Shown one piece after another: positions 1 through 7,193 of a DNA stretch of 10,591 nt (position 1 is its first letter; each line of letters begins with the position of its first letter). Below the pieces are notes generated by a model. That model searched no databases. It saw only the letters and a list, made by a program, of their open reading frames with translations, and was not told where the DNA came from. The position numbers and the translations under genes were made by a program. Origin of the DNA: Gulosibacter sediminis (lineage in GTDB: Bacteria > Actinomycetota > Actinomycetes > Actinomycetales > Microbacteriaceae); NCBI RefSeq assembly GCF_014904065.1, contig NZ_JACXJG010000005.1:115790-126380 (forward strand), read 5' to 3'.

Positions 1-633
1 GGCCTGCGTCGGCTTGAGGGTGCGGTTCATCTTGAGCGGGTTCTCGATGATGACCTTGAGGGCGTTCTCGATGCCGATGAGGTTCGGCACGAGGGTGGCG
101 CCGCCCCAGCCGGGCACGAGGCCGAGGTAGACCTCGGGCAGCGCGATGGCCGGGGTCGAGGCGTCGATGGTGCGGTAGGTCGAGTGCAGCGCGACCTCGA
201 CGCCGCCGCCGAGGGCGAGGCCGTTGACGAACGCGAAGCTCGGCACACCGAGGTCGCCGAGCAGTCCGAGCGCGTGGTGCCCGATCTCGCCCATGAGGCG
301 TGCGACGTCGCGGCTCGGGATGCGGTCGACGAGCGAGAGGTCGGCGCCGGCCGCGAAGCTGAAGCGCTTGCCGGTGATGGCGACAGCGTCGATCTCACCG
401 GCGGCGGCACGCGAGCGCAGCGACTCGAGCGTCTCGCCGAGCGCGGCGAGGGTGTTCGGGCCGAGCGTGTTCGGACGCTTGTAGTCCTCATTGTTGTCCA
501 GGGTGATGAGGGCGAGGGTGCGACCGGATGCGAGGCGTACGTCGCGCACCTTCGACTCGGTGATGACCTCGACATCGGCGGCCGGCTCGAGCAGCGCCGC
601 ATACTTGCTGCGGTCAAACTTGGGGAACTTCAC
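1..633 (-). CDS. fadB: FadB, enoyl-CoA hydratase / 3-hydroxyacyl-CoA dehydrogenase, N-terminal part (runs off left edge)
   Basis: This is the N-terminal 211 codons of the beta-oxidation alpha subunit; the frame stays open to the window edge. What is visible is the crotonase (enoyl-CoA hydratase) domain. The oxyanion-hole segment FAAGADL lies near residues 93-99. The block NGLALGGGVEVAL (137-149) carries Glu146, and ALPEVYLGLVPGWGG (164-178) carries Glu167. These match the two catalytic glutamates of the FadB hydratase site (Glu119 and Glu139 in E. coli). In this family the NAD-binding dehydrogenase domain follows, but it lies outside the window. The start is a GTG at 633, 9 bases after the fadA stop, with a weak AGG 8 bases upstream, so it is probably translationally coupled to fadA. 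The pair would catalyse hydration, oxidation and thiolysis of acyl-CoA. The crotonase assignment is firm; the full FadB architecture is inferred from the fadA pairing. Confidence 0.9.
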   Translation of the reverse strand, partial: MKFPKFDRSKYAALLEPAADVEVITESKVRDVRLASGRTLALITLDNNEDYKRPNTLGPNTLAALGETLESLRSRAAAGEIDAVAITGKRFSFAAGADLSLVDRIPSRDVARLMGEIGHHALGLLGDLGVPSFAFVNGLALGGGVEVALHSTYRTIDASTPAIALPEVYLGLVPGWGGATLVPNLIGIENALKVIIENPLKMNRTLKPTQA

Positions 634-642
634 TTGTTCTGC

Positions 643-1854
643 CTACTTTCCTGCTCGCGCGTGCTTCTTGCCGTTCCAGGACGGGTTCTCCCAGATGATC
701 GTGCCACCCTGGCCGAGACCGACGCAGAGCGCGGTAACGCCGTAGCGCACCTCGGGGAACTGCTCGAACTGGTTCGCGAGCTGCATCATGAGGCGCACGC
801 CGCTCGCTGCGAGCGGGTGGCCGAGGGCGATTGCCCCGCCGAAGCGGTTGACCGAGGCGTCGTCGTCGGCGATGCCGAAGTGGTCGAGGAACGAGAGCAC
901 CTGCACCGCAAACGCTTCGTTGAGCTCGAACAGTCCGATGTCGTCGATCTTGAGGCCCGCGCGCTTGAGCGCCTTCTCGGTCGAGGGGATCGGGCCGAGG
1001 CCCATCACCTCGGGCTCGACGCCCGCGAACGCGAACGACACCATCTTCATGCGCGACTTGAGGCCGAACTCCTTGAGCGCGTCGTCGGAGACGAGGATCG
1101 ACGCGGTGGCGCCGTCGGTGAGCGGCGAGGCGTTACCAGCCGTCACGCGACCGTGCGGGCGGAATGGCGTCTTGAGACCGGCGAGGCCCTCCATGGTGGT
1201 GTCGGGCCGCAGGTGCTCGTCGCGGTCGGCGAGACCCCAGCCGGCTTCGCTCTCGATGGCGACCGGAACGAGGTCACGGGTGAAGTTGCCGTCCTCGTAC
1301 GCCTTGGCGGCCTTCTGCTGCGAGGCGAGCGCGAAACGGTCGGCGCGCTCCTTCGTGTACTGGGGGTAGCGGTCGTGCAGGCGCTCGGCCGTGTTGCCCA
1401 TGTTCAGAGCCTCGCCGTCGACGAGCTGCTCGGAGAGGAAACGGGGGTTCGGGTCGACCCCCTGACCCATCGGGTGGTGGCCCATGTGCTCGACGCCACC
1501 CGCGATGACGACGTCGTTCTGCCCAAAGCCGATGGTCGAACCCATCAGCGCCGAGGCGGTGAGCGCACCGGCGCACATGCGCTCGATGGCGAGGCCGGGC
1601 ACGTTCAGCGGCAGGCCCGCGAGGATCGCGGTCGTGCGGCCGAGGGTGAGCCCCTGGTCGCCCTGCTGCGTCGTCGCCGCGATTGCGACGTCGTCATAGC
1701 GGTCGACCGGAATCTGCGGATTGCGGTCGATGAGGGCCTTCATCGCCTTCACCGCCAGATCGTCGGCACGAGTTCCCCAGTACATGCCCTTTTCGCCAGC
1801 GCGGCCAAAAGGCGTGCGCGTGCCGTCAATGAAATGGACCTCTGATCCGGTCAC
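643..1854 (-). CDS. fadA: FadA, acetyl-CoA C-acyltransferase (3-ketoacyl-CoA thiolase)
   Basis: A 403-residue, full-length thiolase that cleaves 3-ketoacyl-CoA with CoA to give acetyl-CoA and a shortened acyl-CoA. All signature positions are present. The nucleophilic cysteine is Cys94 in ERMCAGALTA. The NEAF motif is at 312-315. The histidine is His346 in GGAIALGHPLAASG, and the second active cysteine is Cys377 in ALCVGLGQGG. The GHP loop reads GHPLAASG where many thiolases have GHPLGASG, a mild variation. The start is a GTG at 1854 with a strong GAGGAGG Shine-Dalgarno (1865-1859) four bases upstream. fadB follows after 9 bases, so the two form the usual two-gene beta-oxidation operon, here in the order fadA-fadB. 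A hairpin sits just upstream of the ribosome binding site. Degradative FadA is favoured over biosynthetic acetoacetyl-CoA thiolase because of the fadB partner. Confidence 0.95.
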   Translation of the reverse strand: MTGSEVHFIDGTRTPFGRAGEKGMYWGTRADDLAVKAMKALIDRNPQIPVDRYDDVAIAATTQQGDQGLTLGRTTAILAGLPLNVPGLAIERMCAGALTASALMGSTIGFGQNDVVIAGGVEHMGHHPMGQGVDPNPRFLSEQLVDGEALNMGNTAERLHDRYPQYTKERADRFALASQQKAAKAYEDGNFTRDLVPVAIESEAGWGLADRDEHLRPDTTMEGLAGLKTPFRPHGRVTAGNASPLTDGATASILVSDDALKEFGLKSRMKMVSFAFAGVEPEVMGLGPIPSTEKALKRAGLKIDDIGLFELNEAFAVQVLSFLDHFGIADDDASVNRFGGAIALGHPLAASGVRLMMQLANQFEQFPEVRYGVTALCVGLGQGGTIIWENPSWNGKKHARAGK

Positions 1855-1867
1855 TGTTCCTCCTCGT

Positions 1868-1887
1868 GGTCCGCATCGTTACGGACC
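1868..1887 (-). promoter_or_regulatory. Hairpin in the fadA leader next to the Shine-Dalgarno
   Basis: A perfect 6-bp inverted repeat GGTCCG / CGGACC with an 8-base loop lies between the RNase D stop and fadA. On the fadA strand its 3' end is only two bases from the GAGGAGG ribosome binding site (1865-1859). No T-run follows it, so it does not look like a terminator of the upstream gene. It could affect translation of fadA or be incidental. Confidence 0.4.
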
Positions 1888-1902
1888 GTTGTGATCAGGG
1901 CG

Positions 1903-1908
1903 AGCCTA
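1903..1908 (-). promoter_or_regulatory. Possible -10 element for fadA (TAGGCT)
   Basis: On the minus strand TAGGCT fits the actinobacterial TANNNT -10 pattern and overlaps the RNase D stop codon. It would place transcription start about 40 bases upstream of the fadA GTG, so the leader would contain the hairpin at 1868-1887. I see no good -35 hexamer at 17-18 bases. Read-through from RNase D is the alternative. Confidence 0.25.
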
Positions 1909-3159
1909 TCGAGAGGAGATGTCGGAATCCGTAGCGCCTTGGGCAGCCTCGACAAATGACCTCGCGATTACGGGGGCCGTCATGTCGACCTGCCACTGTC
2001 GCGCTCCCAAATTACTGAGTTCAGTCCGAATCTCGGATTCAGTCTCGGCCGTGCCGTCCCAAGCAAGCTGTCGCAGGAGCGACGGCGTGAGCAGATTCTC
2101 GGTCGGCAGGTGCAGTTCTTCGGCGAGTTCGGCAACGGCGGGACGCGCTGCGCTGACCCGGGTGAACGCCTCGGGACGCTTCTGCTCCCAGGCCTTGATA
2201 GGCGGCACGCGGTTCGCATCCGGGGCTGCCCGCTTTGGCGGCACGGGGTTCTCACGGCCTGCGGCGACGGCAGCCCACCAGCGATCGAGCTGCGAGCGCG
2301 ACTGCTTGCCCGTGAAGTCGCTCATCGCGCTGAGTTGTCCACGAGAGCGGGGCTGCGCCTTGGCGACTGCGAGCACGGCGCGATCGGGAACGATGCGACC
2401 GGGCGCCGTGTCGGTTTCGCGGGCGTAGGCGTCGCGGCTCAGCCAGAGTTCACGGGCGATCGAGAGCGCGCGCGGCGAACGAAGCTGATGCACGCCCGAG
2501 AGCGCACGCCACCGCTCGGGGTCGGCGTCGGGCTCGAGCGTCAGGTGCTTGACCGGATTGAGGGGCCGGCGCAGTTCATCCGCGAACTCCTCGCGCGCCC
2601 AGTCGGCCTTGCCCGCATCCGTCAGTCGCTTCGCGAGCTCGTCGCGCACATCCACGAGCAGCTCGACGTCGAGGGCCGCATATGCGAGCCACTCCTTCGG
2701 CAGCGGGCGAACCGACCAGTCGTCGGCCGAGTGCGCCTTCGCGAGCTCGATGCCGAGCAATTCCTGCACGACCGCGCCGAGCCCGACGCGATCCATGCCG
2801 AGCAGGCGCGCGGCGAGCTCGGTGTCGAACATCCGCGTTGGTTCGAGACCGATGTCGCGCATGCAGGGGAGATCCTGCGTCGCGGCGTGGAGGATCCACT
2901 CGTCGTCGGCGATCACCTCGGTCACTGACTTCAGCGAGCCGAACGGGATCGGGTCGATGAGCAGGGTGCCCGTCCCGCGACGGAAAATCTGAATGAGGTA
3001 GGCCCGGTCGGAGTACCGGTAGCCCGAGGCGCGCTCGGTGTCGATGGCGATGGGTCCGGTGCCCTCTTCGAGCCGGCCCAGGGCGTCGCTCAGGGCAATA
3101 TGCGTGTCGATAACCTCGAGTCCGCCGCGCTCGAGGCGCTTGCCGTCAACCGCGGCCAT
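1906..3159 (-). CDS. rnd: Ribonuclease D-like 3'-5' exonuclease with HRDC domain
   Basis: A 417-residue DEDD-type exoribonuclease of the RNase D family, expected to trim the 3' ends of tRNA and other stable RNA precursors using two metal ions. The exonuclease domain covers about residues 15-185. Exo I is IAIDTERASG, with Asp40 and Glu42. Exo II is HAATQDLPCM, with Asp96. Exo III is YAALDVELLVDV, with Tyr160 and Asp164, making it the DEDDy type. An HRDC-like helical region follows (about 215-295), then a C-terminal helical extension (about 325-410) typical of actinobacterial members. The start is the ATG at 3159, inside the end of the DUF3000 gene (14-base overlap), which suggests translational coupling. 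There is no clear Shine-Dalgarno. An in-frame GTG two codons upstream (3165) is an alternative. A longer frame to 3336 exists, but it is arginine-rich and lies over DUF3000, so I rejected it. M. tuberculosis Rv2680/Rv2681 is, from memory, the same pairing. Confidence 0.92.
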   Translation of the reverse strand: MAAVDGKRLERGGLEVIDTHIALSDALGRLEEGTGPIAIDTERASGYRYSDRAYLIQIFRRGTGTLLIDPIPFGSLKSVTEVIADDEWILHAATQDLPCMRDIGLEPTRMFDTELAARLLGMDRVGLGAVVQELLGIELAKAHSADDWSVRPLPKEWLAYAALDVELLVDVRDELAKRLTDAGKADWAREEFADELRRPLNPVKHLTLEPDADPERWRALSGVHQLRSPRALSIARELWLSRDAYARETDTAPGRIVPDRAVLAVAKAQPRSRGQLSAMSDFTGKQSRSQLDRWWAAVAAGRENPVPPKRAAPDANRVPPIKAWEQKRPEAFTRVSAARPAVAELAEELHLPTENLLTPSLLRQLAWDGTAETESEIRTELSNLGARQWQVDMTAPVIARSFVEAAQGATDSDISSR

Positions 3160-3745
3160 GTTCACGCGCCGCGTGCCGCAGGATCGCGACGTCCTGCGAA
3201 TCGACCGGCGGAAGTCCAGCGAGCATGCAGAGCAGCGTTGACCACGCCTCGACGTGGGTGGCAAGGTCGGAATTCTGCGGCGTCCACGAGGCGCGCATTT
3301 CGATCTGGGAGCCCTCACCCTGCTCGGTGAGCTCACCGAAGCCCTTCGAGTTCACCACTGTGACCGTGCCCGAGGGGAAGCGATAGTCGGCGCCGTTCTC
3401 GTCGAGCGCGTCGACGAGCCACGACCAGGCGACCTCCGGCAGCATGGCGTCGCCGCCAATGTCGGTCTCCAGCGGGGCCTGCGCGAAGCAGACGACGCGG
3501 AAATCACCGCGCCATGCATCCGGCTCGGAGGGGTCGTGCAGCAGGATGAAGCGGCCCGTGCCGAGCTGGGAGTCGCCCTCCAGGTTGCCAGGACTAACAT
3601 CTGCTGCGAGCGCCAACGCATGAGGGGCCAGACCCTCGGGTGAACGGATTTCCTGCACCCGTAGGTCGCTGCGAAACTCGACAGCTCGAATTGACTCGAC
3701 TGCCATGTCGAACGCTACGGGCACCGGATGCAAGCTGACCACCAC
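3146..3745 (-). CDS. DUF3000 family protein
   Basis: A 199-residue protein recognised as the actinobacterial DUF3000 family by the N-terminal block RSPEGLAPHALALAADV (about 34-50), the internal DFRVVCFAQAPLETDIGGD region, and the C-terminal block around WSTLLCMLAGLPPVDSQDVA. No enzymatic motif, signal peptide or membrane segment is visible, and the function is unknown. It overlaps the downstream RNase D gene by 14 bases, so both are probably made from one message; a role connected to RNA processing is a guess from position only. The GTG at 3745 is preferred over the ATG at 3706 because the family similarity appears to begin upstream of that ATG (around Phe12). A TANNNT -10 six bases upstream also suits a leaderless GTG start. 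GTG codons at 3742 and 3724 are alternatives. Confidence 0.85.
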   Translation of the reverse strand: MVVSLHPVPVAFDMAVESIRAVEFRSDLRVQEIRSPEGLAPHALALAADVSPGNLEGDSQLGTGRFILLHDPSEPDAWRGDFRVVCFAQAPLETDIGGDAMLPEVAWSWLVDALDENGADYRFPSGTVTVVNSKGFGELTEQGEGSQIEMRASWTPQNSDLATHVEAWSTLLCMLAGLPPVDSQDVAILRHAAREHGRG

Positions 3746-3751
3746 GCCTGA

Positions 3752-3757
3752 AGGTTA
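3752..3757 (-). promoter_or_regulatory. Possible -10 element (TAACCT) for a leaderless DUF3000 transcript
   Basis: On the minus strand TAACCT fits TANNNT and is followed by exactly six bases (TCAGGC) and then the GTG at 3745. Transcription starting at that G would give a leaderless message, which is common in actinobacteria. There is no Shine-Dalgarno in front of any of the candidate starts. No -35 similarity is seen. Confidence 0.4.
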
Positions 3758-3806
3758 GGCCGGGTGGTGCGGCCTGTGAGCTGCGGCGCGCCGACTTGCC
3801 GCGAAC

Positions 3807-3811
3807 GGAGG
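3807..3811 (+). promoter_or_regulatory. Ribosome binding site fixing the hydrolase start
   Basis: GGAGG followed by AAA and the ATG at 3815. The spacing is short (3 bases), but this is the only good Shine-Dalgarno in the region. It excludes the longer GTG frame that begins at 3764. Confidence 0.7.
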
Positions 3812-3814
3812 AAA

Positions 3815-5020
3815 ATGACCGAACGACCCCTCAGGAACGCGACCGCGCTTGCGGCCGGTGCCACCGTGTTTCTTGGCTCGCTCGCGGCAACCGCGGCGAC
3901 CATGCTCGCGCGCCAGGTGGTGAACCCGCCGCGGAGCACGCGCGGGCCGGTGCGGGTCATCAAGTGCGACCTGCACAATCCCGAGGCAACGGCGGGCACG
4001 ATCACGCTTGAGCGCACGATTGAATCGGAGACGTCGGGGGAGTACACCCTGTTGTGGGACTCGGCCCGGGGCCGCGCGCGCCTCGGCGAGATCGTCACCG
4101 CCGACTTGCGGACGGTGACGCGGCGCTTCAGCGAAGCGATCGGTACGCCCATTGTCGGCATTCGTACTGTGCGGGTGGCCTCTGCCCCGCAGCGCGACAT
4201 TCGCGACCTCGGCCTGCACTGGCGCGAGGTGGAGGTGCCCGGCGAACTCGGCCCGATGCCCGCCTGGTTCGTGCCGGCCGACCGCGAGGGCAGCCACGAC
4301 TGGGTCATTCACGTGCACGGGCGCGGCGCGGCAATGACCGAGCCGCTGCGCGCGGTGCCGCTCGTGCGGGCGCAGGGGTGGAACTCGCTCATCGTGAGCT
4401 ATCGCAACGACCTCGGCGTGCCTTCGCCGGCCGACGGCAAGTACGGCCTTGGACTCACCGAGTGGCACGACGTCGATGCGGCGCTCGAGTGGGCAATTTC
4501 GCGCGGTGCCGAGCGAATCGTGCTCACCGGCTGGTCGATGGGCGGTGGCATCGTCGGGCAGACCTACCTCAACTCACGCTTCCGCAAGCGCATCGTCGGC
4601 CTCATGCTCGAGTCGCCGGCGGTGAACTGGCACGACACCCTCGAGTACCAGGCGGCGCAGATGCGCGTCCCCGCGCCGGTAGCAAAGCTCGGCATGTGGC
4701 TGCTCAACTCGCCCCTGCACCGGGGCCTGCTCGGCACCGACGAGCCGCTCGACCTCGCGCAGCTCGACCTCGTGGCGCGGGCCGACGAGTTCGAGGTGCC
4801 GATTCTGTTGCTGCACTCGACCGCCGACACCGTCGTGCCGGTGACCTCGAGCCAACGGCTCGCGCAGGCGCGGCCCGACCTCGTCGACTACGTGGAGTTC
4901 ACGCGTGCGCGGCACACACGGCTCTGGAACGTCGACCGCGAGAGCTGGGAGACGGCGGTGGACGACTGGTTCGCCGGGCTCAGCGTGGAGGCTCAGGCGT
5001 CGTCGCGCACGAGCCGCTGA
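3815..5020 (+). CDS. Membrane-anchored or exported alpha/beta hydrolase
   Basis: A 401-residue serine hydrolase of the alpha/beta fold. The nucleophile elbow is GWSMGG, with Ser241. The oxyanion region HVHGRG is at 166-171. The likely acid is Asp338 in LLLHSTADTVVP, and the likely base is His367 in TRARHTRLW. The N-terminus has a charged start followed by an Ala/Leu-rich hydrophobic stretch (about residues 9-31), which fits a signal anchor or signal peptide. No lipobox cysteine follows it. The ~130 residues between this anchor and the catalytic core are a family-specific extension with no motif I recognise. The substrate is unknown; esterase or acyl-hydrolase is the safe label, and an acylaminoacyl-peptidase-like role is possible. 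It diverges from DUF3000, and its last 28 bases overlap the 3' end of the convergent reductase gene. Confidence 0.88.
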   Translation: MTERPLRNATALAAGATVFLGSLAATAATMLARQVVNPPRSTRGPVRVIKCDLHNPEATAGTITLERTIESETSGEYTLLWDSARGRARLGEIVTADLRTVTRRFSEAIGTPIVGIRTVRVASAPQRDIRDLGLHWREVEVPGELGPMPAWFVPADREGSHDWVIHVHGRGAAMTEPLRAVPLVRAQGWNSLIVSYRNDLGVPSPADGKYGLGLTEWHDVDAALEWAISRGAERIVLTGWSMGGGIVGQTYLNSRFRKRIVGLMLESPAVNWHDTLEYQAAQMRVPAPVAKLGMWLLNSPLHRGLLGTDEPLDLAQLDLVARADEFEVPILLLHSTADTVVPVTSSQRLAQARPDLVDYVEFTRARHTRLWNVDRESWETAVDDWFAGLSVEAQASSRTSR

Positions 5021-5760
5021 TAGAGGAAGCCGAACTCGTCCTCGAGCAGCAGCTCGCGCCGGAAAGCCGAGTTGCGCGACGAGGAGGGGAGCGCCGGGGA
5101 GGTGTCGGGGCCGAACACCGGCGCCTGCGTGAGGCACACCTCGTCGAGGAGCGCCCCGTCGAGGAACTGACCGATCAGGGTCGTGCCGCCCTCGACGACG
5201 ATCTGGTGTAGCCCGCGGCCGCGCAGCTCCGCGAGCACCGCATCCAGCGGCACCCGGCCACCCGACGTGTCGAACTCGGCGAAGTTGGCGCCGGGCATCG
5301 TCTCGGCCGCGCGGTCGCGCGCCGAAGCCGGCCCGCACACGAGCACCGAGGCAGCCGCATCCGCCTCGCTGATGCGGTGGCCCGTAAGGTTGCCAGACTC
5401 CGAGATGATGCAGAGCCAGGTGGGGCGGGTCGCGGTGTGGCGCTCCTCGCGCACCGTGTTCGCGCCGACCACGACCACATCGCTCATCTCACGGATGAGC
5501 CGGAGGATGCGCCGGTCGGCCCGGTTCGAGAGGCTGTCCGAGGTGCCGTCGCCGCCGGTGATGCGGCCGTTGAGTGAGCCGAGCATGTTCATGCGCACCC
5601 AGTCGGGCCGCGGCGGCGCATAGTGTTCGCGCAGCCACGACTCGGCGGCGCCGATGCCATCGCCGGTCAGGTCGAGCAGGTTGCCGGCACCGCCGAGCTG
5701 GCGGAGCCAGGCCGGGTCCGGCATGCGGCTGAGATCAAACGGCTGCGAAGTGTCGGGCAC
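4993..5760 (-). CDS. Pyrimidine reductase family protein (RibD C-terminal / DHFR-like fold)
   Basis: A stand-alone RibD C-terminal domain protein of about 255 residues. The N-terminal core has RMNMLGSLNGRITG, SNRADRRILRLIREMSD and VVVVGANTVREE; the C-terminal part has QIVVEGGTTLIGQFLDGALLDEV. These are the hallmark segments of the NADPH-binding reductase that in RibD reduces the 5-amino-6-ribosylamino-uracil intermediate of riboflavin synthesis. There is no deaminase domain and no other rib gene in view, so the true substrate is uncertain. It is the last gene of a leftward set after sseA and the sufE-like gene. The start is ambiguous: TTG at 5769 lies one base after the sufE-like stop without a usable Shine-Dalgarno, while GTG at 5760 has a weak AGG about 10 bases upstream and is chosen here. 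Its 3' end overlaps the hydrolase gene by 28 bases. Confidence 0.87.
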   Translation of the reverse strand: MPDTSQPFDLSRMPDPAWLRQLGGAGNLLDLTGDGIGAAESWLREHYAPPRPDWVRMNMLGSLNGRITGGDGTSDSLSNRADRRILRLIREMSDVVVVGANTVREERHTATRPTWLCIISESGNLTGHRISEADAAASVLVCGPASARDRAAETMPGANFAEFDTSGGRVPLDAVLAELRGRGLHQIVVEGGTTLIGQFLDGALLDEVCLTQAPVFGPDTSPALPSSSRNSAFRRELLLEDEFGFLYQRLVRDDA

Positions 5761-5770
5761 ATCAACCAAC

Positions 5771-6196
5771 CTACGCGCTCGTGGCCTCCCGGACCTGACG
5801 CTGCACGCGACCGAGCATGCCGACCATGCCGTTCAGGCGCAGCGGCGAGACCTGCTTGGTGATGCCGAGCTCGAACGGGAAGTCGACGGGGATGCCGATC
5901 ACCTCGTCGGTCGAGAGCCCGTCGATGCCCTGCACGAGCACTGAGGCGAAGCCGCGGGTCGTGGGCGCCTCGGCCGGGGCCTTGGCGAACAGGTGCACTG
6001 TGCCGTCGTCGACCTCGGTCGTGATGAAGACCGGTGACTGGCACTCAATGACGCGCTCGAATTCGACGTCGGTGAAGCGTTCGGGCACGTCGGGCAGCTC
6101 ATCAGAGAACTCGAGCAGCATCGTGAGCCGCTCGCGCTCGGGGATCGCGAGGAAGTCGTCGCGGATCTCCGCGAGCTGAGCAGGAATTGCAGACAT
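5771..6196 (-). CDS. sufE: SufE family sulfur-acceptor protein
   Basis: A 141-residue protein of typical SufE length. SufE proteins take persulfide sulfur from a cysteine desulfurase (SufS) or a related donor and pass it to Fe-S cluster assembly. The acceptor cysteine is Cys52 in VIECQSPVF, matching E. coli SufE Cys51 in its GCQSQVW context. The C-terminal block SPLRLNGMVGMLGRVQ (117-132) is also characteristic. The preferred start is the second of two adjacent ATGs (6196), which has AGAGG five bases upstream; the ATG at 6199 would be only two bases from it. That Shine-Dalgarno overlaps the sseA stop codon, so translation is probably coupled to sseA. From memory, M. tuberculosis has the same sseA-sufE pairing (Rv3283/Rv3284), suggesting that the sulfurtransferase and SufE cooperate. 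Confidence 0.92.
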   Translation of the reverse strand: MSAIPAQLAEIRDDFLAIPERERLTMLLEFSDELPDVPERFTDVEFERVIECQSPVFITTEVDDGTVHLFAKAPAEAPTTRGFASVLVQGIDGLSTDEVIGIPVDFPFELGITKQVSPLRLNGMVGMLGRVQRQVREATSA

Positions 6197-6204
6197 CATT
6201 GCCT

Positions 6205-7110
6205 CTATCGGGTGGGCGCGGTGCCGGGCTCTTCGCCGACGACGATCGGGGCGCCAACGAGCGAACCCCACTCGGTCCACGAGCCGTCGTAGTTGCGCAC
6301 CGTCGGGAAACCGAGGAGGTACTTCAGCACGAACCACGTGTGGCTCGAGCGCTCGCCGATGCGGCAGTATGCGATGACATCGTCGCTGTCGCCGAGGCCG
6401 AGTTCGCCGCGGTAGATCTGCTCGAGCTCCTCACGCGACTTGAACGTCGCATCCTCATTCGCGGCGCGCGCCCACGGCACCGAGTGGGCCGAGGGGATGT
6501 GTCCGCCGCGCAGCGCCGACTCCTGCGGGAAATCGGGCATGTGCGTGCGCTCGCCCGTGTACTCGGGGAAGCTGCGCACGTCGATGAGCGGCTTGCCCTC
6601 GCTCAGGTGCGCGACGACGTCGTCGCGACGGGCGCGCAGGCCGGTCTCGTCGCGCTCGACGACGGGGTAGTCCGAGGCGGTACGCTCGGGCACCTCTCGA
6701 GTGAGTTCCCGACCCTCGGCGACCCACTTCTCGCGGCCGCCGTTGACGAGGCGGATGTCTTCGTGGCCGAACAATTCGAACACCCACATGGCGTAGGCGG
6801 CCCACCAGTTCGAGCGGTCGCCGTAGAGCACGATGGTCGTGTCGCGGCTGATGCCGAGGCGGCTCATCAGCTCGGCGAAGCCCTCGCCGTCGACGTAGTC
6901 ACGTACGACGGGATCGTTGAGGTCGGTGTGCCAGTCGACCTTGACTGCACCCGGAATGTGCCCGGTGTCGTAGAGGAGTACGTCTTCGTCAGACTCGACG
7001 ACCACGAGGCCGTCATCGTGAAGGTGCTCGGCCAACCACTCGGTCGAGACAAGACGGTGGGGCTGCGCGTACTGCGCGAATTCCCGGGATTCGTCGAAGA
7101 CGACGGACAT
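6205..7110 (-). CDS. sseA: SseA-type thiosulfate/3-mercaptopyruvate sulfurtransferase (tandem rhodanese)
   Basis: A 301-residue two-domain rhodanese. The N-terminal inactive domain (about 20-135) contains [20 protein letters not shown] and [16 protein letters not shown]. The C-terminal catalytic domain (about 155-290) contains [14 protein letters not shown] and the active-site loop [20 protein letters not shown] with catalytic Cys249. The loop and the C-terminal [10 protein letters not shown] motif closely resemble mycobacterial CysA/SseA sulfurtransferases. It would move sulfane sulfur from thiosulfate or 3-mercaptopyruvate to an acceptor, probably the SufE-like product of the next gene, 8 bases away. 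The start is the ATG at 7110 with AGGAG (7120-7116) five bases upstream. It is cytosolic, with no signal peptide. It diverges from the zapE-like gene across an 83-base gap. The exact physiological donor cannot be read from the sequence. Confidence 0.94.
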   Translation of the reverse strand: MSVVFDESREFAQYAQPHRLVSTEWLAEHLHDDGLVVVESDEDVLLYDTGHIPGAVKVDWHTDLNDPVVRDYVDGEGFAELMSRLGISRDTTIVLYGDRSNWWAAYAMWVFELFGHEDIRLVNGGREKWVAEGRELTREVPERTASDYPVVERDETGLRARRDDVVAHLSEGKPLIDVRSFPEYTGERTHMPDFPQESALRGGHIPSAHSVPWARAANEDATFKSREELEQIYRGELGLGDSDDVIAYCRIGERSSHTWFVLKYLLGFPTVRNYDGSWTEWGSLVGAPIVVGEEPGTAPTR

Positions 7111-7148
7111 GACTACTCCTCGAATACTGCGGCGTTCGTACCTAGGTC

Positions 7149-7158
7149 AGCGTAGTCT
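7149..7158. promoter_or_regulatory. Overlapping divergent -10 candidates between sseA and the zapE-like gene
   Basis: On the plus strand TAGTCT (7153-7158) and on the minus strand TACGCT (7154-7149) both fit TANNNT and share two bases. They would serve the ATPase gene and the sseA operon respectively. An 8-bp palindrome ACCTAGGT lies at 7140-7147. No convincing -35 hexamers were found. The elements are short, so this is tentative. Confidence 0.3.
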
Positions 7159-7182
7159 TGACCCAGCTTATTCCTGCGCAAA

Positions 7183-7187
7183 AGGAG
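7183..7187 (+). promoter_or_regulatory. Ribosome binding site fixing the zapE-like start
   Basis: AGGAG with a six-base spacer before the GTG at 7194. It decides against the longer frame starting at TTG 7158, which lies in the divergent promoter region. Confidence 0.8.
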
Positions 7188-7193
7188 ACCTCT

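Noticed and set aside
184..1845. Long 553-codon open frame on the plus strand over fadA and fadB
   Set aside because: It lies antisense to two clear enzymes. Its Arg/Glu/Val-rich composition is typical of GC-rich shadow frames, and no family is recognisable.
3160..3336. N-terminal extension of RNase D to a start at 3336
   Set aside because: The added 59 residues are Arg/Ser-rich, overlap DUF3000 deeply in another frame, and show no RNase D similarity.
7158..7193. Upstream TTG start for the zapE-like gene
   Set aside because: The AGGAG with ideal spacing to the GTG at 7194 is better, and the TTG lies within the likely promoter.
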